From contig NZ_BCVA01000008.1 of assembly GCF_001591505.1 (NCBI RefSeq), positions 1 to 64,000 on the forward strand: a DNA stretch of 64,000 bases, read 5' to 3'. The notes under the pieces were generated by a model, which worked only from the letters and a program-made list of their open reading frames with translations, was not told the DNA's origin and searched no databases. This DNA is from Neobacillus niacini NBRC 15566 (GTDB lineage Bacteria; Bacillota; Bacilli; Bacillales; Cytobacillaceae). Below, piece after piece: positions 1 through 6,448 of the stretch. Made by a program: the position numbers and the translations under genes. Position 1 is the first letter of the stretch; each line of letters opens with the position of its first letter.

Positions 1-388
1 CTTGCCGGCACTGGAGATCATTGACAGCCGTTATGAAAACTTTAACTTTACCCATACAGATGTTATTGCTGATAATGCATCTACTTCAAGGGTTGTTTTC
101 GGAAATACACTAAGAAAACCAAGTGATTTTGATTTGGAATTAGTAGGTGCTACACTTTCGATTAATGGTCAAATTAAAGAACTTGGAGCTGGTGCAGCCG
201 TTTTAGGGCATCCAGCCAATGCAATTGCTGTGTTAGCCAATATGCTTGCCAGAAAAGGCGACAAGATTAAAAAAGGTGAAATCATCATGTCTGGTGCTTT
301 AACAAGTGCTGTCCTTTTAAAAGTAGGGGATTTTGTTTCCGGAAAGTTCGACGGACTTGGAGAAGTTACTTTCACTATTGGTGAATAA
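1..388 (+). CDS. 4-oxalocrotonate decarboxylase / 2-keto-4-pentenoate hydratase family, C-terminal part
   Basis: The open frame enters from the left edge, so the N-terminal half and the start codon lie outside; about 128 C-terminal residues remain. The fragment has the family's IIDSRY, DNASTSRVVFG and AAVLGHPANAIAVLANML motifs and ends with the FDGLGEV strand of the metal-dependent hydratase/decarboxylase fold. Enzymes of this family hydrate 2-hydroxypenta-2,4-dienoate or decarboxylate 4-oxalocrotonate in catechol meta-cleavage. The 4-oxalocrotonate tautomerase gene 61 bases downstream favours the decarboxylase (DmpH/XylI-type) role, but the sequence alone does not separate the two activities. 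Confidence 0.8.
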   Translation, partial: LPALEIIDSRYENFNFTHTDVIADNASTSRVVFGNTLRKPSDFDLELVGATLSINGQIKELGAGAAVLGHPANAIAVLANMLARKGDKIKKGEIIMSGALTSAVLLKVGDFVSGKFDGLGEVTFTIGE

Positions 389-449
389 GATAATTAAAAG
401 TTAAGATATGTTAAGATTGAAATTTATGAAGGATTGAGAGTGATAAATT

Positions 450-644
450 ATGCCTCTTATTCAAGTAAATATTATGGAAGGCAGACCCCCTGAAAAAATA
501 AAAGCATTAATTGAAAATATTACTGATACAGTTGTTGAAACATTAGATGCTCCTAAACAAAGTGTTAGAGTTTTGGTTAATGAAATGCCAAAGACTCATT
601 GGGGAATTGCCGGAGTACCAGCTTCCGAAAAAAATAAAAAATAG
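450..644 (+). CDS. 4-oxalocrotonate tautomerase
   Basis: This 64-codon protein belongs to the 4-OT family, whose members are usually 62-64 residues and form hexamers. After removal of Met, Pro1 is the catalytic base; Arg11 and Arg39, the two substrate-binding arginines of the family, are present. Position 50 is Trp where the classic enzyme has Phe. It interconverts 2-hydroxymuconate and 2-oxo-3-hexenedioate in the meta-cleavage pathway. It follows the decarboxylase-type gene by 61 bases in the same direction, so the two probably form the end of one aromatic-degradation operon. Confidence 0.92.
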   Translation: MPLIQVNIMEGRPPEKIKALIENITDTVVETLDAPKQSVRVLVNEMPKTHWGIAGVPASEKNKK

Positions 645-694
645 TAAAATGTAAACGTCAAATTGTTTCCACCTGTCGATTATCAAAACCAATA

Positions 695-1047
695 CTTTAT
701 CTTGGACTCACCATACTTATTGACATGTTTCATTATAGTAACAATCCGTTTGCACCGTTAAAGAGATCCGTAGCTCAACCCATATCTTTGAGCAGCTACA
801 CGGAATCATCCTATTTACAAGGTCACCCATCTTCAAAACCTTCCATGCGGCCAAGGATGGCTACGTCAATATGCCCGCCACGAATCATTGAAAATGATTC
901 AGTGCTGTCAAAAATGGAAGCTCCAGGCACAGGGGTAATCGTTTCCTTTCCTGCATTAATCAAATCTTGATCTTCCTGACCAGCAAACGGGTTGAATGAG
1001 TTGAAGATGTATGAGAAAGGTTATTTTGTTGGTTACAATGAGGGTGG
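695..1047 (-). pseudogene. scoB: Decayed remnant of 3-oxoacid CoA-transferase subunit B
   Basis: Reading the minus strand gives unmistakable pieces of CoA-transferase subunit B. They include [19 protein letters not shown], then [20 protein letters not shown], and after frame changes DLVNRMIP and KHVNKYGESKI. The pieces lie in three frames with in-frame stops (for example at about 834-832) and no start codon. Intact subunit B is about 220 residues; only about half is represented. This is a dead gene copy beside the meta-cleavage genes, whose products would need succinyl-CoA transfer. The segment upstream of 1000 is only weakly recognisable. Confidence 0.8.
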
Positions 1048-1192
1048 GGAAGAAGAAGAAAAGTTTCGGTGCCGAGTTTGGTGCCAATTTGAAAAAAATT
1101 AATGATATTACATAACACTCTAAATCACTGAAACCTTATTCTATAGCACTTTATGGGATTATGTGTCACTAGAAATTACATACGGTATAGAA

Positions 1193-1256
1193 CTTCAAAA
1201 CTGCCTGAGACCTGCGTGCCAGGTCTGGTGGGTTCGATTCCCACTCAGTCCCGCCA
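1193..1256 (+). tRNA. selC: 3' half of a selenocysteine tRNA (selC); 5' half degenerate or replaced
   Basis: The 64 bases carry an anticodon loop CTTCAAA (anticodon TCA at 1195-1197), then the 3' anticodon strand. A long variable arm follows (AGACCTG cgtg CCAGGTCT, about 1208-1226), a perfect T arm (GTGGG TTCGATT CCCAC, 1228-1244), an eight-base acceptor strand TCAGTCCC (1245-1252), discriminator G and encoded CCA (1254-1256). UCA anticodon, 8-bp acceptor, long variable arm and G73 are hallmarks of bacterial tRNA-Sec. The expected 5' acceptor strand GGGACTGA is absent; the nearest GGGATTAT (1155) pairs only partly, and the D and 5' anticodon strands do not fold. It is probably a broken copy or an attachment-site remnant. 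Confidence 0.75.
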
Positions 1257-1299
1257 ACTCAATAATACCAAGGTTTCTGACGGATTTTTATATTGCATA

Positions 1300-1326
1300 G
1301 ACCAGAGGGCACTCGGTCTTTTTTTT
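1300..1326 (+). terminator. Rho-independent terminator
   Basis: GACC-GAG pairs with CTC-GGTC around a GGCA loop and is followed by a run of eight T. It lies 43 bases after the tRNA-Sec 3' end and could have terminated that transcript. Confidence 0.7.
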
Positions 1327-1612
1327 ATTGACAAGAGCCCAAAGAGTGCCATTTATCTTTTTGATGAATAGGAAGTATTCGAGTACGGTGCATAAGGGGT
1401 CCACTGCACCCCTATGTTGATTCAGTCAGATACATAATGAAAGAGTTTTAAATAAAGTGATAGAGGTACAGTCGTAATGGCTGCATTTCTCTCTATTTTT
1501 TGCCAATAATTATTGCTGCTAAAGTCCTATGTTCCGGTATTTCGAATGGTGTGAAATAGTTAAATTCTAGAAAGGGGAACTGGCTCACAAAACCCTTTTC
1601 ACAATTACAAGG
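1327..1612. other. Intergenic stretch without a recognised gene
   Basis: No open frame with a plausible start and ribosome binding site is visible. One inverted repeat (GGTGCA about 1388, TGCACC about 1405) lies inside, overlapping a second pairing of AGGGGT with ACCCCT. Nothing else was recognised. Confidence 0.5.
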
Positions 1613-1661
1613 AAAAAACCACACCTCCATGTTGTCGTAAATTTCCAACAATGAAGGTGTG
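1613..1661 (-). terminator. Terminator of the BASS transporter gene
   Basis: On the minus strand CACACCTTCATTGTTG pairs imperfectly with CAACATGGAGGTGTG and is followed by TTTTTT. It begins 6 bases after the stop codon of the transporter. Confidence 0.85.
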
Positions 1662-1666
1662 ATTAT

Positions 1667-2638
1667 CTAGTTTGTTAATTGTGAACTTTTTGAATCCGCA
1701 TCGACTGACTTATTGTTATCCATCCGATTAAATAGAGTCGCTAATATCGGACCAGATATATTATGCCAAACACTAAAAATAGCACTAGGTACGGCAGATA
1801 ATGGTGAGAAATGTGCTGAAGCAATGGCAGCGCCTAAGCCGGAGTTTTGCATTCCCACTTCAATTGCAACTGCTTTTTTCTTCGATAAATCCATCTTGAA
1901 TAGCTTTCCAAAGAAATAGCCCAATAAATAGCCAAGGACATTATGGAGGATCACAACAGCAAAAATGATTAACCCCGTTTTCGCAATGTTTTGTTGGTTA
2001 ACCGATACTACTGCGGCTACAATCGCAACAATTCCTATAATGGATACGAGCGGAAGGACCTTTACACTTGCCTGCGCTTGACGATTAAATAATTTCTTAA
2101 TGATTACCCCTAGGACGATAGGTATAATCACAATTTTTACAATGGAAATAAAGAGGCTAGCTGGATCTACTGGAATCCATTCGCTTGCAAGTAATAAAAT
2201 AAGTGCTGGTGTTACCACTGGTGCAAGTAGTGTAGTCACCGAGGTAATCGTTACACTTAGGGGAACATCGCCTTTTGCCAAGAAAGTCATAACATTAGAT
2301 GAAGTCCCGCCTGGACAGCAGCCTACTAAAATGACTCCGACAGCGATTTCAGGAGGTAATTGTAATCCTTTTGCAAGTATAAAGGCAAGAGCAGGCATGA
2401 TTAAAAATTGACCAATAACTCCAATCGCCACATCCTTTGGACGTCTGAATACTTCTTTAAAATCTCCTGTAGACAATGTAAGTCCCATTCCAAACATAAT
2501 GATCCCTAATAGGAGGGAAATATGTGGTGCTATCCACGTAAATGCGGATGGCCAAAAAAACGAAAGGGCTGCAAATAATAGCACCCAAACAGCAAAGGTA
2601 CTGCCAGCCAATTGACTTATTTTCTCTAAAACTCTCAT
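1667..2638 (-). CDS. Bile acid:sodium symporter (BASS) family transporter, YocS/PanS-like
   Basis: The 323-residue protein is almost entirely hydrophobic, with about nine or ten predicted membrane segments. It carries the BASS-family signatures GMGLTLSTGDF (residues 50-60) and CPGGTSSNV (108-116), the latter contributing to the sodium/substrate site. Bacterial relatives include ketopantoate (PanS) and keto-acid or bile-acid importers; B. subtilis YocS is the closest by appearance. The real substrate cannot be read from sequence. The gene is monocistronic, with its own terminator. A CcpA-type cre-like site lies about 120 bases upstream, suggesting possible carbon control. Confidence 0.85.
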   Translation of the reverse strand: MRVLEKISQLAGSTFAVWVLLFAALSFFWPSAFTWIAPHISLLLGIIMFGMGLTLSTGDFKEVFRRPKDVAIGVIGQFLIMPALAFILAKGLQLPPEIAVGVILVGCCPGGTSSNVMTFLAKGDVPLSVTITSVTTLLAPVVTPALILLLASEWIPVDPASLFISIVKIVIIPIVLGVIIKKLFNRQAQASVKVLPLVSIIGIVAIVAAVVSVNQQNIAKTGLIIFAVVILHNVLGYLLGYFFGKLFKMDLSKKKAVAIEVGMQNSGLGAAIASAHFSPLSAVPSAIFSVWHNISGPILATLFNRMDNNKSVDADSKSSQLTN

Positions 2639-2752
2639 TTTTTACACCTCAGACTTTGAATTTTATGTAATGAAAAGTATTATAGAATAGTTTTTGAATA
2701 AAAACAATAGTTAGAATATTAAATTATCAAAAAGCTAAAAGAGATAAATTAT

Positions 2753-2766
2753 TGTAAGCGCTTGAA
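2753..2766. promoter_or_regulatory. Candidate cre (CcpA) site
   Basis: TGTAAGCGCTTGAA matches 12 of 14 positions of the TGWAANCGNTNWCA consensus. It sits between the minus-strand transporter (start 2638) and the small plus-strand gene at 2867, so it could act on either. Confidence 0.4.
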
Positions 2767-2866
2767 TCCGTACTCCGAAAGGAAGGACGAAGGAGCTGAA
2801 TATGACGGCATAAAAAAGATGATTTCATCATATTTATCACTAATGAGAGGTTAAAGAGGTGAAAAC

Positions 2867-3046
2867 ATGTTACGTAATGTTGGCAGAAAATTTATCTTAT
2901 TTCTAATTGGAAGTTCGGTCTTTGCCGCATTTATTGGTTTTGCCCTGTTTAAGGCTGGCCTCATATCTTTTCAAGGGATACCTCCATCCCAGAATACTAA
3001 AGATCATAATCGAAACAGAAGAGTTGGGAAAATTCGAATTTCTTGA
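2867..3046 (+). CDS. Small single-pass membrane protein, function unknown
   Basis: A 59-residue frame starts with ATG after AGAGGTG at 6-base spacing. Residues 8-35 form one hydrophobic helix rich in Phe, Ile, Ala and Gly; the tail (40-59) is polar and basic, so a membrane anchor with a short basic extension is likely. I recognise no family. A strong terminator hairpin follows at 3143. Confidence rests on the ribosome binding site and amphipathic composition only. Confidence 0.5.
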   Translation: MLRNVGRKFILFLIGSSVFAAFIGFALFKAGLISFQGIPPSQNTKDHNRNRRVGKIRIS

Positions 3047-3142
3047 AATTCTAAGTAAAGGTGCTTTTGCCGCAAGTAAAGGCGTTTTGGTCATTGTTTT
3101 AATATAGGTAGGTTTTTTAGAAAAATAAAAAGTTTAAACATG

Positions 3143-3175
3143 AAGCATGACTCTGAATTTCGAGTCATGCTTTTT
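3143..3175 (+). terminator. Rho-independent terminator
   Basis: AAGCATGACTC pairs perfectly with GAGTCATGCTT around a 9-base loop and is followed by TTTTTA. It ends the small membrane-protein transcript. Confidence 0.85.
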
Positions 3176-3274
3176 ATATTTACCCAAAACGAACTGTTTA
3201 GATGTGAAAAAAAACTGGCAGGAGGCATGTCAAAAAAGGTGGGTGATACTAAACAAGAAAGGAGGGAAGAAAAC

Positions 3275-3658
3275 ATGTTTGATTATACCGTTATAACGGA
3301 TAAAACAATTGAGGGGGCCATACAAAGCCTAGAAAAAAGCTTACAAGAAGAAAAGTTCGGGGTATTATGGATGTTTGATATTAAAGAAAAGCTGCAAGAG
3401 AAAGGCCTGGAATTTTCCAAGGAATTTAAAGTGCTTGAAGTCTGTAATCCTGTTGAAGCACAGAGGGTATTAAGTGAAAATGAAATGGCAGGATCTTTCC
3501 TCCCTTGTAAAATGGTTGTTTATGGGCATGAAGGGAAAACAAAAATTGGAATGCCAAAACCAACTGCACTGATAAGTCTGTTAAATGATGAAAGAATGAA
3601 AAATTTTGCTAAAGAAATTGAAGATCGGTTAATTAACGTTATCAACAAAAGTAGATAA
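3275..3658 (+). CDS. DUF302 domain protein
   Basis: The start is the ATG at 3275, placed 6 bases after a perfect GGAGGGA; the longer upstream frame overlaps the preceding terminator and is not used. The 127-residue soluble protein has the DUF302 pattern: a DYTVITDKTIEGAIQSLEK helix, FGVLWMFDIKEKLQEKG, a VLEVCNP strand, then LPCKMVVY and a MPKPT turn. DUF302 proteins are widespread and biochemically undefined; several occur beside sulfur or metal stress genes. Its position directly upstream of the CstR-regulated sulfur block fits that pattern, but it has its own terminator and no CstR box of its own. Confidence 0.85.
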   Translation: MFDYTVITDKTIEGAIQSLEKSLQEEKFGVLWMFDIKEKLQEKGLEFSKEFKVLEVCNPVEAQRVLSENEMAGSFLPCKMVVYGHEGKTKIGMPKPTALISLLNDERMKNFAKEIEDRLINVINKSR

Positions 3659-3688
3659 TGCATTATCTAAACTTTGTTATGCTTCTTT

Positions 3689-3712
3689 GACCGCTGGATT
3701 AAGCGGTCTTTT
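3689..3712 (+). terminator. Terminator of the DUF302 gene
   Basis: GACCGCT pairs with AGCGGTC around GGATTA and is followed by TTTT. It separates this gene from the CstR-controlled block. Confidence 0.85.
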
Positions 3713-3741
3713 CAATAGGATGTAAAAATTAAAATTTACGG

Positions 3742-3770
3742 TTGACTTTATACCTATGGGGGTATATTAT
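3742..3770 (+). promoter_or_regulatory. Promoter with CstR operator 1
   Basis: TTGACT (3742-3747) and TATTAT (3765-3770) are 17 bases apart. The operator ATACCTATGGGGGTAT (3750-3765) fills the spacer, so a bound repressor would block polymerase. The core TACC-N6-GGTA recurs four more times in this block. Confidence 0.8.
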
Positions 3771-3811
3771 AGAACTTGTCATTGCAATTTGTTTCATTCT
3801 AGGAGGCATAC

Positions 3812-4177
3812 ATGGTATATTTAATTCTAGCGCTGCTCGCAGTAGCAACTATCTTGTATAAAAGATATTTTCCAGTTCTGGGTGTAAAATGTCATCCATT
3901 AACAGAACTTGATTTATCTCAAATAGAAATCCTTGATGTCAGAGATTATAACGAATCTTACAAGAACCCGATAGATGGAGCCATTAATATTCCTATATCC
4001 TATTTTAAAAGGAATATGCATGAGATACCACATAAAGAATTACATTTGGTTGTATCAAGTTTACTTGAAAGAAATATAGGGATACGGACGCTGCAAAAAA
4101 AGGGTTTTCGAGTAGTTGGATATACCTTTGTTCGTAATCATGAATTAAATAAATGTCCATTAGAAATACATTGTTAG
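3812..4177 (+). CDS. Membrane-anchored rhodanese-like protein lacking the catalytic cysteine
   Basis: The 121-residue protein starts with one membrane helix (residues 2-16), like the active rhodanese encoded at 5097. A rhodanese-fold domain follows: ILDVRDYNESYKNPIDGAINIP matches the N-terminal half of such domains. Where the family carries the active-site loop CxxGxRS, this protein reads VVSSLLERN, so neither the persulfide-forming cysteine nor the loop glycine and arginine is present. It cannot work as a classic sulfurtransferase and may be a binding or scaffold protein. It is the first gene after CstR operator 1 and is followed 11 bases later by cstR, so the two are co-transcribed. Confidence 0.75.
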   Translation: MVYLILALLAVATILYKRYFPVLGVKCHPLTELDLSQIEILDVRDYNESYKNPIDGAINIPISYFKRNMHEIPHKELHLVVSSLLERNIGIRTLQKKGFRVVGYTFVRNHELNKCPLEIHC

Positions 4178-4188
4178 GAGGTAAAATC

Positions 4189-4452
4189 ATGGAGTATAAT
4201 GATCAAGTCAAAAACCGAGTAAAACGAATTGAAGGTCAATTAAGAGGTATTTTACGATTAATGGAAGAAGATAAGGATTGTAAAGATGTTATTACCCAGT
4301 TGTCTGCTGCTCGAACTGCAATCGATCGAACAATAGGGGTCATTGTGAGTTCCAATTTAGTTGAATGTGTTCGAAAAGCCGATGAAACAAAAGAAAGAAG
4401 TGCCGAAGAGTTAATTAAAGATGCAGTAAACTTATTGGTAAGAAGCCGATAA
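4189..4452 (+). CDS. cstR: CstR, persulfide-sensing CsoR-family repressor
   Basis: The start is the ATG at 4189 after GGAGGT, giving 87 residues, the usual CstR length. The two sensing cysteines are Cys31 (DKDCKDV) and Cys60 (NLVECV). The copper-ligand histidine of true CsoR is absent from the SSNLVEC helix, which marks it as a persulfide sensor, not a copper sensor. In Staphylococcus aureus, CstR cysteines form di- to tetrasulfide links with sulfane sulfur, releasing operator DNA. The B. subtilis counterpart is YrkD. It lies in the operon it probably autoregulates through operator 1, and four further matching operators follow. Confidence 0.93.
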   Translation: MEYNDQVKNRVKRIEGQLRGILRLMEEDKDCKDVITQLSAARTAIDRTIGVIVSSNLVECVRKADETKERSAEELIKDAVNLLVRSR

Positions 4453-4459
4453 AAAAGGG

Positions 4460-4506
4460 TTGACACCCTCTTTTATTTTCGTTACTATGATACCCATAGG
4501 GGTAAT
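4460..4506 (+). promoter_or_regulatory. Promoter with CstR operator 2
   Basis: TTGACA (4460-4465) and TACTAT (4483-4488) have ideal 17-base spacing. The operator ATACCCATAGGGGTAAT (4490-4506) overlaps the expected start of transcription. The -35 box sits in the loop of a small GGGT/ACCC hairpin (4457-4468) after the cstR stop codon. Confidence 0.85.
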
Positions 4507-4536
4507 GGTAAATTACTTTTATTTTTATCCAAATAA

Positions 4537-4553
4537 ATACCCTTAGGGGTAAA
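4537..4553 (+). promoter_or_regulatory. CstR operator 3
   Basis: ATACCCTTAGGGGTAAA repeats the TACC-N6-GGTA core 47 bases after operator 2 (about 4.5 helical turns), just before the ribosome binding site of the DsrE-like gene. Paired sites suggest tight or cooperative repression. Confidence 0.75.
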
Positions 4554-4572
4554 AATACAGGAGGTCATAAAA

Positions 4573-5052
4573 ATGACTGAAAAGAAAAAAACTACGATTG
4601 TCTTATTAAGCGGTGATTACGATAAAGCAATGGCAGCCTATATTATTGCAAATGGTGCAGCTGCTTATGATCATGAAGTAACGATCTTTCACACTTTCTG
4701 GGGGTTAAATGCGTTACGAAAAGATGAGAGCATTTCAGTCGACAAAGGCTTTTTGGAAAAAATGTTTGCTAAAATGATGCCTAGAGGCGCTGACAATATG
4801 GGATTATCAAAAATGAACTTTGCTGGTTTTGGTCCTAAGTTAATCAAAAAAGTAATGAAAAAACACAATGCGCTTCCTCTTCCTGATCTTATTGAGATGG
4901 CTCAAGAACAAGAGGTAAAATTAATTGCCTGTACGATGACGATGGATTTACTAGGTCTTCAAAAAGAAGAACTATTAGACAACATTGAATATGCAGGAGT
5001 GGCAGCCTATTTAGCGGAAGCTGAAGATGGTGATGTAAATCTGTTCATTTAA
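4573..5052 (+). CDS. yrkE: DsrE/DsrF-like sulfur-relay protein (YrkE-type)
   Basis: The 159-residue protein has the DsrE2-type Rossmann-like fold: a TTIVLLSGDYDKAMAAYIIANGA opening, a VTIFHTFWGLNAL strand-helix and the cysteine loop LIACTMTMDLLG with Cys120 as the likely persulfide carrier. The insert with PRGADNMGLSKMNFAG is typical of the YrkE subgroup. Such proteins shuttle sulfane sulfur between rhodaneses and TusA. It is first in the long operon driven by the promoter at 4460, with GGAGGT at correct spacing. Confidence 0.88.
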   Translation: MTEKKKTTIVLLSGDYDKAMAAYIIANGAAAYDHEVTIFHTFWGLNALRKDESISVDKGFLEKMFAKMMPRGADNMGLSKMNFAGFGPKLIKKVMKKHNALPLPDLIEMAQEQEVKLIACTMTMDLLGLQKEELLDNIEYAGVAAYLAEAEDGDVNLFI

Positions 5053-5096
5053 TTTTAATTGGCGGATTTACGCCCCAACATTAGGAGGTTACTAAG

Positions 5097-5456
5097 ATGG
5101 AATATATAAATTATGTAATCATGGGACTCTTCCTCTTTTTGATTGTCAATCGTTTCATTCCAACAAAAGGGGTAAGAAATATCTCGACAACAGAATTGAA
5201 AAATGAATTAAAAGACAAGAATAAGCAATTTGTTGATGTTCGAACTCCAGGTGAGTATAAAGGCAATCATATTAAAGAATTTAAAAATATTCCTCTTCAT
5301 CAACTAGCTCAAAAAGCACCCGAGCTTTCAAAAGATAAAGAAGTAGTCGTTATTTGTCAAAGTGGTATGAGAAGTCAAAAGGCTAGTAAGCAGTTAAAAA
5401 AACTTGGTTTTACAAACGTTACAAATGTTAAAGGCGGTATGAGTGCTTGGTTTTAG
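5097..5456 (+). CDS. Membrane-anchored rhodanese
   Basis: A hydrophobic N-terminal helix (residues 5-20) anchors a single rhodanese domain of about 95 residues. The active loop CQSGMRS starts at Cys87, preceded by FVDVRTPGEYKGNHI, and the domain ends with the KGGMSAWF motif. All catalytic-loop features are intact. It would form a cysteine persulfide on the cytoplasmic face and hand sulfur to partner proteins such as DsrE or TusA. It lies 44 bases after the DsrE-like gene and 18 bases before the next rhodanese, inside the same operon. Confidence 0.9.
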   Translation: MEYINYVIMGLFLFLIVNRFIPTKGVRNISTTELKNELKDKNKQFVDVRTPGEYKGNHIKEFKNIPLHQLAQKAPELSKDKEVVVICQSGMRSQKASKQLKKLGFTNVTNVKGGMSAWF

Positions 5457-5474
5457 AAAAAGGAGGACTTAAAG

Positions 5475-5771
5475 ATGAGAGAAATGACAGCTAAAGAAGT
5501 TGAAACGAAATTAAATGAAGGAACGAAATTAAACATTATTGATGTACGTGAAGTGGATGAGGTTGCATCTGGAAAGATTCCTGGTGCTGAGAACATTCGT
5601 TTAGGATTAGTAGAATTCCGTATGCATGAATTAGATAAAGCAAAAGAATATATCATCGTTTGCCGCTCTGGTGGAAGAAGTGCCCGTGCTGTGCAATTTT
5701 TAGAGTATCACGGATATAATGTCATTAATATGACAGGCGGGATGATGGCTTGGGAAGGAAAGATGGAATAA
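5475..5771 (+). CDS. Single-domain cytoplasmic rhodanese
   Basis: This 98-residue protein is a lone rhodanese domain with the active loop CRSGGRS (Cys63), NIIDVREVDEVASGKIPGA before it and TGGMMAWEG at the end. It has no membrane segment. It transfers sulfane sulfur from thiosulfate or persulfides to acceptor thiols. The start follows AGGAGG with 8-base spacing. It belongs to the operon beginning at 4573; the next gene has an additional CstR operator between, so expression may be boosted internally. Confidence 0.92.
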   Translation: MREMTAKEVETKLNEGTKLNIIDVREVDEVASGKIPGAENIRLGLVEFRMHELDKAKEYIIVCRSGGRSARAVQFLEYHGYNVINMTGGMMAWEGKME

Positions 5772-5789
5772 ATTTTTTTCACACAAATA

Positions 5790-5806
5790 ATACCATGGTG
5801 GGTATA
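5790..5806 (+). promoter_or_regulatory. CstR operator 4
   Basis: ATACCATGGTGGGTATA keeps the TACC-N6-GGTA core and overlaps the region just upstream of the TusA-rhodanese ribosome binding site (GGAGG at 5811). No clear -35 box was found, so it may act as a roadblock or serve a weak internal promoter. Confidence 0.65.
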
Positions 5807-5822
5807 AAACGGAGGTTTTAAG

Positions 5823-6398
5823 ATGGAAAACGTTAAAGCAAATGTCATGTTAGACGCAAAAGGATTAGCTTGTCCTATGCCAATTGTCAAAACAAAGAAG
5901 ACGATGAATGGATTGGAAGCTGGGCAAGTATTGGAAGTTCAAGCAACTGATAAGGGGTCGAAGGCTGATTTAAAGGTTTGGGCTGAGAGCACAGGTCATC
6001 AATATTTAGGTACGTTAGAGGAAGGAGACGTATTAAAGCATTACTTACGAAAATCCTCTAGTGATGAAACAATCGACAGAAAACATCCAAATGTTATCGA
6101 TAATGATGAACTTGAAAGAAAACTCGAAACGGAGGATAACATCATTGTTCTCGATGTTAGAGAAAATGCTGAATATGCGTTTAATCATATCCCAAATTCC
6201 ATTTCGATCCCATTAGGTGAATTAGAAATACGTTTTGATGAAATAAACAAAGAAGCGGAGATTTATGTTGTTTGCCGAACAGGCAGCCGTAGTGACCTTG
6301 CTGCACAAAAATTAACAGAAAAGGGATTTACGAAGGTGACGAACGTCGTACCAGGAATGAGTCAATGGTCGGGGAAAACTACTACTATCGTCAAATAA
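5823..6398 (+). CDS. yrkF: TusA-rhodanese fusion sulfurtransferase (CstA/YrkF-like)
   Basis: The 191-residue protein has an N-terminal TusA domain (residues 8-76) with the signature [13 protein letters not shown] and carrier Cys17. A charged linker follows, then a rhodanese domain (about 92-186) with active loop CRTGSRS at Cys151. Fusing both lets a persulfide move within one chain. B. subtilis YrkF and staphylococcal CstA combine the same two domain types; CstA lies in the cst operon and takes part in sulfide detoxification. The TusA part is nearly the same as the stand-alone TusA at 7595, indicating a local duplication. Confidence 0.9.
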   Translation: MENVKANVMLDAKGLACPMPIVKTKKTMNGLEAGQVLEVQATDKGSKADLKVWAESTGHQYLGTLEEGDVLKHYLRKSSSDETIDRKHPNVIDNDELERKLETEDNIIVLDVRENAEYAFNHIPNSISIPLGELEIRFDEINKEAEIYVVCRTGSRSDLAAQKLTEKGFTKVTNVVPGMSQWSGKTTTIVK

Positions 6399-6426
6399 GA
6401 TATATTTAATTTTTTTAAAATAAAAT

Positions 6427-6443
6427 ATACCATAGGGGGTAAT
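6427..6443 (+). promoter_or_regulatory. CstR operator 5
   Basis: ATACCATAGGGGGTAAT carries the TACC-N6-GGTA core. Its GGGGGT also forms the ribosome binding site of the next gene, so operator and translation signal overlap. Confidence 0.65.
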
Positions 6444-6448
6444 TGAAA

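Noticed and set aside
725-970. 81-codon open frame on the plus strand
   Set aside because: It is the antisense of the scoB relic; the minus strand holds the recognisable protein segments.
1153-1371. 72-codon open frame on the plus strand
   Set aside because: It runs through the tRNA-Sec fragment and its terminator and has no family match or ribosome binding site.
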